The notes beneath the pieces are model-generated. The model saw only the letters and a list, made by a program, of their open reading frames with translations, ran no database searches and had not been told where the DNA came from. The position numbers and the translations under genes are program-made. Below are positions 45,017 to 56,100 of a stretch of 64,000 nt of DNA, piece by piece. The DNA is from Cichorium intybus (lineage: Eukaryota > Streptophyta > Magnoliopsida > Asterales > Asteraceae). The first letter of the stretch is position 1. Every line of letters begins with the position of its first letter. The stretch is from NCBI GenBank assembly GCA_023525715.1, contig CM042016.1, positions 79,467,382-79,531,381 of the forward strand, read 5' to 3'.

Positions 45017-45638
45017 TAGGGCGTAAATGAGCCGAGTCGGCTCGTGAGCTATCCGGGACCGGCTCGATAAAAGCTCGGCTCGAGACCGATTTTAAACGAG
45101 CCCGAGCCGAGCCCGAACTTAAATATAAGGCTCGTTTATTAAACGAGTCCGAGCCGAGTCTGTGTCACCAAGCTCGATTAGGCTCGCGAGCCCTAAACGA
45201 GCCTATATATAATATAATATTTATATTTATTTTATATACATATTATATATATAATATATATATAATATATTAGATTGAAGTTGTTTAATTTGCTTATGGA
45301 TGATTTAATTACATTTTAGGTTGTTTGTATTTTGAAGTTTGAATATATTGTATTATACGCATTTTGTTTGTTTTAGAATATAAGTTATTAAGTAAGTTGT
45401 TATTTTCCTGCATTCGAGTAAACGAGCTTGTTAACGAGCTCAAGTCGAGCTTAAGCTCGTTTAGGGCTTGTTAAGAATTAAACGAGCCGAGCCCGAGCCG
45501 AGCCTGTGTATTTCTTAACGAGCCCGAGTCGAGCTTAGGTCCATAAAGCTCGTAACGAGCCGAGCCCTATATATTTCTTAACGAGCCCGAGCCGAGCTTG
45601 GTCAGGCTCGGGCTCGGCTTGGCTCGTTTGCACCCCTA
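45017..45638. mobile_element. hAT-like MITE (622 bp) upstream of the reductase gene
   Basis: Ends tagggcgtaaatgagcc and ggctcgtttgcacccctaa are near inverse copies. An 8-bp duplication with one mismatch flanks it (agtgctag 45009-45016, agtgcgag 45639-45646). Its ends are filled with dozens of gagccgag / ctcgggctcg words, and its centre is AT-rich. No ORF. Confidence 0.85.
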
Positions 45639-46182
45639 AGTGCGAGTAACGGAGCAAGAGCTATCAATTTGATGTTAGTGAATTTTTTGGAATTTTTTTA
45701 TATTTTTAAAAATAATAAATTCGTTTTTTTATGTTTTTAAAACGTATAAATATATTTTTTATAAGTATAAAGACGTATTTTTATACTTTTAGAAGCATGC
45801 ATACATTTTCATAAGTATATATACGTATTTATACTTCTAAAGACGTAAAAAAACGTATTTATACTTCTAAAGACGTAAAAAAATGTATTTATACTTCTAA
45901 AAATGTATTATACTTCTAAAAATATAATAATATGTATTGATACTTCTAAAGACGTAAAAAACATATTTATACATTTAAAATGTATTATACTTATAACCGA
46001 ACGAACTTAAACCAACATAAACATATATTTATATTTCTAAAAACATAAAAATATGTATTTATACTTCTAAAGACGTAAAAACATATTTATACAACTAAAC
46101 TATATTATACTTCTCACCGAACGAACGTAAACCAACATAAAAATATGTATTTATACTTCTAAATGAAAAAACATACACGGAC
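45639..46182. repeat. AT-rich minisatellite of about 30-bp units
   Basis: Imperfect copies of acgtatttatacttctaaag recur from about 45765 to 46180 with spacing near 25-40 bp. No coding sequence. Confidence 0.75.
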
Positions 46183-46672
46183 GAACTTAAACCAACATAA
46201 CGGAACAAATATAAACAAACAAACATAAATTAACGAACAAATACTTATTTTTATGTTTTTAGAAATATAAAATACGTTTTTTTACATATAATCATGTATG
46301 GTACTATGGTATCAATCAAAAGCATGTTTATAGTGGAAAAATAGTGAAAAAGAACTTAAACCAACATAAACGAACAAACATAAACAAACAAATATAAATT
46401 AACGAACAAATACTTATTTTTATGTTTTTAGAAATATAAAATACGTTTTGTTTTGCATATAATCACGTATCGTATCAATCAAAAGTATGTTTATGGTGGA
46501 AAATTAGTGAAAACAAACTTAAACCAACATAAAAGAACAAACATAAATTGACGAATAAATATTTATTTTTACGTTTTTAGAAATATAAAATACGTTTGTT
46601 TTGCATATAATCACATATCGTATCAATCAAAATCATGTTTATAATGGAAAAATATCGAGAAAGAGTTTTAAA
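46183..46672. repeat. Three tandem units of about 165 bp
   Basis: Units start with gaacttaaaccaacata at 46183 and 46352 and with caaacttaaaccaacat at 46514 (periods 169 and 162). Each contains tttttatgtttttagaaata, a catataatca word and gtatcaatcaaaa. They are AT-rich and non-coding. Confidence 0.85.
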
Positions 46673-46873
46673 CTCGTTTTATAATACGTATTTTATTGAT
46701 ATAGACATGTTTATATGCAGAAAAACGTATTTATATTTTTAAAAGTATAAAAATACATTTATATATACTTATGACAATGTATCTATGTTTCTAAAAATAT
46801 AGAAATATGTATTTATACTTGTAAAAAATATATTTATACGTTCTAAAAACGTAAAAAGACGAATTTATCATTT

Positions 46874-47853
46874 TGATACGAATTGGAATGGCTCAAGCTC
46901 TATAATTGAATACAAGGGAATCTTGGTTGTTTGGAATAAAAATATGGTGCAAAATGATAGGAGTTTGGGCTGTAACAACACATGCGGAATGACTTGGCAT
47001 TGGTGCATGCAAGCATGGATTCAAATCAAGATCAGGCCAGTTAGGGCTGTTAATGGAAAGATTGGTAAGCTAGCGGATGTGGCTGTCATGGAGATGATGT
47101 ATGGATGCATGAGAGAGGTGTATGATGGATGGCATGATGAAGGGATGATACTTCAAGGTGTGGGGACCAAGAAAAACGGATTTAAAGCTTCATTTATTTA
47201 GTTATTATGGTGATAAAGGCCCTTATAATGGCCTTAAGTTTAGTAACGTTTTCTAGTTTAAATAGGATGTTTAATTCGTTTTTAGGCTTTATATAAGCCA
47301 CCCTTATCATTGTAATAAAATAATAAATGATTTGAAGAAATTGAGCCTTGTGTTCTTGAGTTGCGTACTCACAAAACCAAACAAACCCTAGGCTGCGTGT
47401 TTAGGCTTGCTAGAATTCAATTCAATAGGTCTTGGCTGTCCTCAACGTTGATTCAATCAATAAGTCTTGGTTGATCATCACACTATCTTTCATTTTCGTT
47501 CTTATATCTCCAAAACACCAAAAAAAATCCATTCTTTCTGTTCAGATCCTCTTTTGCTCTCAAAACACCATGTCTTCAATAAAATCCGCATTTGGAGCTG
47601 TTTTGAGAGAGTTAGAGCCTGTTTTCGTTTTACAAGCTCAAAACACCGTACAAACCATCCATATTCAGTTTCAACCTATTCTAAGCCATACTAAACCCTA
47701 ACCCCACGAAGACCAGACCGTAAACCCTAGTTTACACTTCCAAACCCTTCCCAAAAACCTTAAATAGCCATTTTGCTCCAGATATGTTCATTCACTTATC
47801 CAAACCCTAACCCCAGTTCTTGATTAGACCCAAACCCCTCCATATTCGTATCA
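46874..47853 (+). repeat. E7 LTR1 (980 bp, complete)
   Basis: Begins tgatacgaat and ends attcgtatca, a perfect 10-bp inverted terminal repeat that is unusually long for an LTR. Its first 328 bp are open in the frame used as the C-terminus of the E7 protein. TATA-like ggctttatataagcc near 47284-47298. Several teloboxes (aaaccctaa) lie in the last third. Confidence 0.92.
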
Positions 47854-47857
47854 TAAG

Positions 47858-47870
47858 TGGTATCAAAGCC
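47858..47870 (+). other. E7 primer binding site
   Basis: tggtatcaaagcc, 4 bp after LTR1; the initiator-Met-tRNA complement with one change. Confidence 0.8.
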
Positions 47871-47886
47871 CAAGTTTCGATTGGGC

Positions 47887-50238
47887 ATGAGTTACACAAG
47901 AATTATGTTTGGTTCACAAACCCTAATGGGATGGCTAGAGAAAGAAAGAGAAGTGGCGGCCAAGGCTACAAATAAGGCAATCCAAGAGTGGATGGCTATG
48001 ATGCGATCAGATGTGGAACAAGAAGACATTGAGGAGATGTCATTTTCTGATTTGGAAGAAGAAGCTGAAGATTCAGCCCCTATATATGATACATATGATG
48101 AAGAAGGCGAGTTCCTTGATGAAATTGAAGAACAAGTGGCTAAAAACGAAATTGAAGATCAAGTTGCTGAAAGAAGGAGTTTTGTTGGTGAGGAATTCGG
48201 CTTTGTTGGTGAAAACAAGAGTAATGAAGAAGTGATTATTGTTGAATCACAAAGATCAACCCAAGAACAAAGGATCATGAGGTCAAATGATGCTAGGTAC
48301 CAAAAAAATTCGGATTCTCTCATCTTCAATGATTATTTTTCTAAAGATCTTATGGATATCACAAATAGAAGCTTTGTTGATAAAGTGGACTTATTCGTTT
48401 GTTACACTCACATTCGTTTCAAAGTGTGGGAACTTATAGGACCTTGGAAACCATGGGATAGTTACTTCTTTCTTAAAACTGAGGGTTGTAACAAATGCTT
48501 TATGGATCTGAAAAGGGAGTGTGGTGGTGGATTAGATCATGATGTTTATAATCCCATTGGTTATGATCTTGTTAGTTATGAGCTTAGAAATGGTGTTGCT
48601 GAATTTGAAGATCAAGCTAAGGGGCTGAATTCAGCAAGTGGTTTGAAGACGAGCATGTGTGTGGATGAAGGCCATAATGGTCTGATTGAAACAAGCAAGG
48701 AACGTGTGGTTGCTGCTCCTAAAATGGTAACACCTAATCTTATACCTTTTCAGCCTCTCAAGATGAAAAACGATGCTAGTAGAGAAGGCCAAAGGCAAGG
48801 GAAATATTGTGCTTATTATTTGCATTTTCCACAACCACTTGATTTCAAAGGAAGGGGTTTTAAGCAATTTTATTGGCATTAGTTAAAAGGGGAGTTAGTA
48901 TTAATTAACCATGCTAAAAATATTACTTATGGGTTAAATTGGGAAACAAGTTCCATGTGGCATCTCAATCTGAACCGATGCTTGAATATGGCCATTAAAA
49001 GATTCTTAAAATGGATTGCTAAGAAAGATTGCAAACTCTTTTCTTACAGAACAGCCCAAGGAGATGCAAAAAGGGTGATGACTAAACTTTTTTGTCACAT
49101 CTTTGAAGTGGGGTTGTTATTAACTAACCATGCACAAGAAAAGGGGTTGATGTTAGTTAATCATGTCAAAAGAATCACCATGGGCTGGAGTTAGGAATCA
49201 AGGATCATGTGGAGTCCCAATCATGATCTTTTCTTGAAGGTGGAGGCTATGAAAATTTTGTGTAAAGTGATAGAACAAGCTAAGCTAAGGTCTGATATTG
49301 AAGGGAGAATAGAGATGTTTATACTTGCTGGTTGCAACAATCAAGCTAAAGATGTCAAGATCACATTTGGGAGAATGTTGGGGCTTGCAATCATGGATGG
49401 CATCAACCATGATTTATTTTTGACTTTTTTGTTTGGAAATTATTTAAATAGGTACACCACAGATGTAAGGCTTCTCAATGCTCTCAAAACCAATCCAAAT
49501 GAAGGAAGGACTGAAGTTGGTAAAGAAAAGGTTGTTTATGATGGTGGAAGACATGATGAAAGTGTTTTGAACAAGATTCTGCCCAAGCTAGCTAGCGGAG
49601 AAGAAAGTGGTGTCAAAGGGGTGCAAGATGTGTTAAAATGCATGGAGATAAAGATCTTTCAGGAAAGGAAGTCAAAGGAGAACTTGGGAACAGATTTCAT
49701 GTCATTTGTGTGTTCAAACCCAAAGATTGAGTTGTTTTTGAAGCCAAGCCAGGACTATGCTTCTAAGAGGGAGGGATGGAAGGAAATAAGAGGCATAGGG
49801 CTGCATTGTGTACCAAGGGAATTGAAAGGAGCTAAGGGAGTCTTTGTTACAAATCTTTATGATGATGGCTTAGCGGAATTGAGGACAATTCCTTTTCAAG
49901 AGGGAGGGTATGATACGAATTGGAATGGCTCAAGCTCTATAATTGAATACAAGGGAATCTTGGTTGTTTGGAATAAAAATATGGTGCAAAATGATAGGAG
50001 TTTGGGCTGTAACAACACATGCGGAATGACTTGGTGTTGGTGCATGCAAGCATGGATTCAAATCAAGATCAGGCAAGTTAGGGCTGTTAATGGAAAGATT
50101 AGTAAGCTAGCGGATGTGGCTGTCATGGAGATGATGTATGGATGCATGAGAGAGGTGTATGATGGATGGCATGATGAAGGGATGATACTTCAAGGTGTAG
50201 GGACCAAGAAAAACGGATTTAAAGCTTCATTTATTTAG
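47887..50238 (+). pseudogene. E7 single long ORF of unknown function, extends into LTR2
   Basis: A 784-codon frame starting MSYTRIMFGS at 47887, 17 bp after the primer site. It is broken only by TAG at 48880-48882 and 49192-49194. The first third has an acidic Glu/Asp stretch (SFSDLEEEAEDS). The middle has a Trp-rich segment (VWELIGPWKPWDSYF), and the last part is mixed globular. The frame crosses the purine tract and runs 328 bp into LTR2, so the U3 region codes the last 109 residues. I see no zinc knuckle, protease, RT or integrase motif and do not recognise the family. The element would need enzymes from another element. The acidic and globular layout does not look like a standard Gag. Confidence 0.65.
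49897..49910 (+). other. E7 polypurine tract
   Basis: tcaagagggagggta directly before LTR2. It also encodes in-frame residues of the E7 protein (FQEGGY). Confidence 0.7.
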
Positions 50239-50806
50239 TTATTATGGTGATAAAGGCCCTTATAATGGCCCTAAGTTTAGTAACGTTTTCTAGTTTAAAT
50301 AGGATGTTTAATTCGTTTTTAGGCTTTATATAAGCCACCCTTATCATTGTAATAAAATAATGAATGATTTGAAAAAATTGAGCCTTGTGTTCTTGAGTTG
50401 CGTACTCACAAAACCAAGCAAACCCTAGGCTGCGTGTTTAGGCTTGCTAGAATTCAGTTCAATATGTCTTGGGCTGTCCTCAACGTTGATTCAATCAATA
50501 GGTCTTGGTTGATCATCACACTATCTTTCATTTTTCGTTCTTATATCTCCAAAACACCAAAAAAATATCCATTCTTTCTGTTCAGATCCTCTTTTGCTCT
50601 CAAAACACCATATCTTCAATAAAATCCGCATTTGGAGCTGTTTTGAGAGAGTTAGAGCCTGTTTTCGTTTTACAAGCTCAAAACACCGTACAAACCATCC
50701 ATATTCAGTTTCAACCTATTCTAAGCCATACCAAACCCTAACCCCATGAAGACCAGACCGTAAACCCTAGTTTACACTTCCAAACCCTTCCCAAAAAAAC
50801 CTTAAA
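49911..50806 (+). repeat. E7 LTR2 (truncated at its 3' end)
   Basis: Matches LTR1 from tgatacgaat up to ccttaaa, equivalent to 47764, so the last 89 bp (including the normal attcgtatca end) are absent. Confidence 0.9.
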
Positions 50807-50835
50807 CATGGATGGTTTGTACCGTAAACCCTAGT
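50807..50835. other. 29-bp patchwork junction between LTR2 and inverted LTR3
   Basis: 50807-50820 (catggatggtttgt) is a reverse-strand copy of LTR sequence near 47650-47662. 50821-50835 (accgtaaaccctagt) is a direct-strand copy of 47717-47731, the 15 bp next to the LTR3 breakpoint. The pattern suggests repeated template switching. Confidence 0.75.
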
Positions 50836-51294
50836 CTGGTCTTCGTGGGGTTAGGGTTTGGTATGGCTTAGAATAGGTTGAAACTGAATATGGATGGTTT
50901 GTACGGTGTTTTGAGCTTGTAAAACGAAAACAGGCTCTAACTCTCTCAAAACAGCTCCAAATGCGGATTTTATTGAAGATATGGTGTTTTGAGAGCAAAA
51001 GAGGATCTGAACAGAAAGAATGGATATTTTTTTGGTGTTTTGGAGATATAAGAACGAAAATGAAAGATAGTGTGATGATCAACCAAGACCTATTGATTGA
51101 ATCAACGTTGAGGACAGCCCAAGACCTATTGAACTGAATTCTAGCAAGCCTAAACACGCAGCCTAGGGTTTGCTTGGTTTTGTGAGTACGCAACTCAAGA
51201 ACACAAGGCTCAATTTTTTCAAATCATTCATTATTTTATTGCAATGATAAGGGTGGCTTATATAAAGCCTAAAAACGAATTAAACATCCTATTT
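50836..51294 (-). repeat. E7 inverted LTR3, inner part
   Basis: Reverse complement of LTR sequence beginning at the 47716 equivalent and reading toward U3. It continues at 59736-60121 beyond E8. The last five bases (tattt) are the E8 TSD. Confidence 0.9.
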
Positions 51295-53112
51295 TGTAAC
51301 ACCCGACTTATTAACAAAAACACCCCAAAAATTTTTCATTTTTCAAACCCAATATTTTACAATAAAAACCATAAGTAGGGGTATTAGTTAACAAATACGA
51401 GTACAAGTGTATCACGAAGTACAATACATAAATATTATACATTTTTCAAGCCGGGTATTACTTCAACGCTAAGTCCTCAGTCACGGACTTTATCTTTTCC
51501 CTTAGCAGGGTCACGCTCACCTGCAGGGACATATCAAACAAACCGTGAGCTACAAGCCCAATGAGTAATCAAGCAAGCAGATAAACATATACAAGAGTAA
51601 AATAACAATTAAACTCTTAAACAATTTCTGTCCCAAAATCATGGTCATCATTGACCACACCATAATCATAGCCATACAGGCTGCATCTAATATCATAGCC
51701 CAAAGGCCACATCGGAGACATAGCCCGAAGGCCGCACCGGAGTCATAGCCAACAAGGCCGTACCATTTAATATCAAAGATAATAATCTTTGCCAACAAGA
51801 CTGCACCATTTAGAATTACAATTCAAATGTCATGTCCGTATAATACTCGGGTACTCTACCCTTGTACCGTATTCAACTACTTTAAGTAGTGCCACTGTAA
51901 TCACCATATATCATACTAGATATAGTCAAGATTACTCACCTGAAATATTATTACAACTAGCTTTTGTTGTTCCTTGCTTTCCGATATGATCCGTAGAATT
52001 TTGTCCTGCACCTATAATTCAATCATTTTCAACATGATTATAGGTTAATACCCATTTCAACTAACTCTAATACACTAGAGTTCAATAAAACATTGTTACA
52101 AACAATGCCTAGTTAATAAACTCTCCGTTTACTAACTTTATATAAATTTTACTATTCACCGGGACATTCGGATCGGTCTACAGTGCCCCCGAGGAGTCAG
52201 AAACTCAGTCTAAAAATTTTCCCAAACTTTTCAGACCATAATACACCTATGTTTCAAATTTGGGCTTAATCGGATAAGCAACGCAAAAGATAGCATTTCA
52301 AAGTTTCTGTCCAGGGTCTGTCCACAGGCGCGCCGCGCCTGGCTAGGGGCGCACCGCGCCCAGCGCCTGTGCAGACTTCCTGTCCAGTCGCGATTTTCAC
52401 TGTAGCATGCAGTTTTCTCATATTAAGTGCTTATTTTCGATCTTAATCGTTTGGGGTTTGTTCCTAGGCTAAAACCTTACATTTTAACAAGGTTTTTAAC
52501 CATCAAAACACCCTCAATCATCCATACTAAGAATTAGGGTTCTTAGTTTTAACAACCCCAATTCTTCAATTTTATCATTTATAACATCCTACTTCCATTT
52601 TGTTGAGTTAAGCTCTTACTAACATGGCTTAATGAAAGTATTTCCTCAATCTAATCACTCAATTACAACTGTAATTGCAGTTTTTGAGTTCTACAAAACT
52701 CACCAAGAATAACAATCAAGAACTTGGAAACTTACCTCAAATTCTTCCAATTATGCCCTTTTTAGACAAGGATCACAATCCAAGCTTCAAACCTTCAAGA
52801 ACTTCAACTCCTCTGCAGAAATTCAGCCACAAGAAACTTCCCGTAACTCTCAAAATTCTGCACACAAGTCTTGCTTATATATTTCCAGAAATTACACTTT
52901 GGTCCTTGAAGTTGCATTTCTCAAAGTTTTGCCACAAATAACACAATTTATGACAAATAATCAACTTTTATAACATTTTAAGTCCAAGACTTAGAATATT
53001 ATTACAAAACAAGTCATTTTCTGTCCAAATGACCAAATTACCATTTTGAGGTAAAATGACCATTTTGCCCTTTTTATTATAATTATATAATAAATACATT
53101 TTTGGCGTTACA
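51295..53112 (-). repeat. E8 3' LTR
   Basis: tgtaacaccc...gcgttaca on the plus strand. Minus-strand TATA word at 52874-52884 (aaatatataag). CG-rich word block at 52324-52370 (ggcgcgccgcgcc, gcgcaccgcgccc), followed by a ctgtagcatgcag word. Confidence 0.93.
52324..52370 (-). repeat. CG-rich word block in E8 LTR
   Basis: gcgcgccgcgcc, gcgcaccgcgcccagcgcc: iterated near-palindromic words in an AT-rich LTR. The same block is at about 58942-58988 in the other LTR. Confidence 0.8.
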
Positions 53113-53148
53113 AATTCTCCCCTCCTTTAAGAGATTTCGTCCCCGAAA

Positions 53149-56100
53149 TCATACAAAAAGTTGAGGATATTTCTCCCTCATCTCACTTTCGGTCTCCCAC
53201 GTCATGTCGGAACCTTTGTGATGACGCCAAAGGACTTTCACCATACTGATCTTCTTGTTTCTAAGCTGTCTTATTTTGCGGTCTAGCACCCGCTCAGGTT
53301 GTTCCGGGTATCTCAGCTTTTCATCCACTTCAATTTCAGCAAGAGGTACTTGTTGAGATTTATCAAACAACGTCTTCCTCAAATGGGACACATGGAATAC
53401 ATCATGTATACCATGAAGTTCATCAGGTAAATCCAATCTATACGCCACGGCTCCAACTCTTTGGGATATACGGAAAGGTCCAATGAAACGAGGACTCAAC
53501 TTTCCTTTCTTCCCAAAACGAATTAAGCCTTTCCAAGGGGATACTTTGAGCATAACCATATCTCCCACTTGGAATTTTATCGGTTTCACCCGCTTATCTG
53601 CATACTGTTTCTGCCGATTCTGAGCTACCTTCAAATTTTCGCGTATCAGTTTGATCTTTTTTTCGGTCTGTGCTACAATTTCAGGTCCAGCCAACGACTT
53701 TTCCCCAACTTCAGTCCAGCAGGTCGGAGTACGGCACGGTGCTCCATATAATGCTTCATACGGGGCCATCTGAATGCTGGAATGATAGCTGTTATTGTAC
53801 GCGAATTCCACTAAAGGTAAATGATCCTCCCAGCTTCCACCGAAGTCTATGACACAAGTCCTCAACATATCTTCCAAAGTTTGGATCGTTCTTTCACTCT
53901 GTCCATCGGTCTGTGGATGATATGCGGTACTCATAAGCACTTTTGTACCCAATCGCTTTTGAAGACTCTGCCAAAAATGGGAAGTAAATCTGCTGTCTCG
54001 GTCCGATACAATCGATGCTGGTAATCCATGTCGACAAATCACCTCATCAATGTAGATTTTCGCCAGTTGATCTACCCTATACTTTTCTTTATATGGTATA
54101 AATTGTGCCGATTTGGTCAATCGATCCACAATCACCCATATAGAATCATAACCTCGCGGTGTCCGCGGTAATTTTGTTACAAAATCCATGGTAATATGGT
54201 CCCATTTCTTCTCTGGAATCGGCAATGGTTGTATTTCCCCGTACGGTTTTTGATGGTTTGACTTAACTTGCAGACAAGTCAAACATCTTTCCACAAATCT
54301 TCCGATGTCCCTTTTCATTCCGGGCCACCAATACATCGGTTTTAACGTCCGATACAACTTAGTACTGCCCGGATGAACTGCATATCTGCTGTAGTGTGCA
54401 TCTTCTAGAAGCAAATTTCTTGCCTCTCCTTGTTTTGGGACCCACACACGACCTCTGAAGGTCTTCAATTTCTGAGCATTTTCTTCCAGATGCTTCAAAT
54501 ATCCAACCATTCTTTCGCTTTTTATATTCTCCGGCTTACATGCTTCTTCCTGTGCTGAACGGATTAATCCTGGTAACCGGCTTACTACACCCATGCATGC
54601 GGATGTAATTTTCAAAGGAGTTTCTTTTCTGCTTAGTGCATCCGCCACCACATTCGCCTTGCCAGGGTGGTACTGAATTTCACAATCAAAATCTTTCAAC
54701 AGATCCATCCACCTTTGCTGTCTCATACTAAGCTCCTTCTGGTCGAAGAGGTACTTCAGGCTCTTATGATCAGTGTAAATGACAAACTTTACACCGTATA
54801 AATAATGTCTCCATAACTTCAATGCTAGAACCACAGCAGCTAATTCCAGATAATGAACTGGATACTTCTTCTCGGCATCTTTCAGTTGTCGGGACGCATA
54901 GGCTATGACCCGACCTTTCTGCATTAGAACACAACCAAGACCAATTCTAGAAGCATCGCTGTAAATCACATACTCTTCTCCGCTTTGTGGTAGTGCTAAC
55001 ACTGGTGCTTCACACAAAGATTGTTTCAACTTCTGGAATGCTTCTTGTTGCTTTTCAGTCCACACGAACTTTTCACCTTTCTTAGTTAACTTGGTCAGCG
55101 GAGCAGCTATCGAAGAGAAATCCTCGACAAATCTTCTATAATAGCCCGCTAAACCAAGGAAACTTCGAATTTCAGTTGGGCTTCTAGGCGGTTCCCATTT
55201 CATCACGGCTTCAACCTTTGCTGGATCTACTTTTACCCCTTCAGCATTGATTACATGGCCAAGGAATTGGACTTCCCTTAACCAGAATTCACACTTGGAG
55301 AATTTAGCATACAGCTTTTCTCGGTGAAGCAACTCCAATACTTGTCTCAATTGCACTTCATGTTCGGCTTGGCTTCGCGAGTACACCAAGATGTCATCAA
55401 TAAACACTATCACTGAGGTATCAAGGAACGGTCGGCACACCCGATTCATAAGGTCCATGAATACGGCTGGAGCATTGGTTATCCCGAAAGGCATCACCAA
55501 AAACTCGTAGTGACCGTATCGTGTGCGAAAAGCTGTCTTTGGGACATCAGATTCCCGTATCTTCAGCTGATGGTAACCCGACCTCAAATCAATTTTTGAA
55601 AAATAGGATGCCCCTTGTAGCTGGTCGAATAAGTCATCAATTCTGGGTAGCGGATACTTGTTCTTCACCGTGATCTTGTTTAGTTCCCGATAGTCAATAC
55701 ACATACGCATTGACCCATCTTTCTTCTTGACAAACAGAATAGGGGCTCCCCAAGGCGATGTACTCGGTCTGATGAAACCCCTGTCTAACAATTCTTCCAG
55801 TTGCTTCCGCAGTTCCACCATCTCTGAGGGTGCTAAACGGTATGGAGCTCGAGCAACAGGAGCAGCTCCCGGAATCAGTTCAATCGTGAACTCAACCTGT
55901 CGATCTGGTGGCAGCCCTGGAAGTTCGTCTGGAAACACATCTGGGAACTCGTTCACCACATTCACATTCGCCACCCCTACTTTAATTGGTTTAGCTACCG
56001 ACACATAAGCCAAATAGGACATCCCTCCTTTACTGACACAGCTTCGAGCTTGAGCAAAGGAGATGACTGGCATTCTCAACCGAGGTCGTTCACCTTGAAT

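Noticed and set aside
46923..47201. Separate 92-codon gene in E7 LTR1
   Set aside because: It is the LTR1 copy of the U3-encoded end of the E7 frame, without the upstream coding part.
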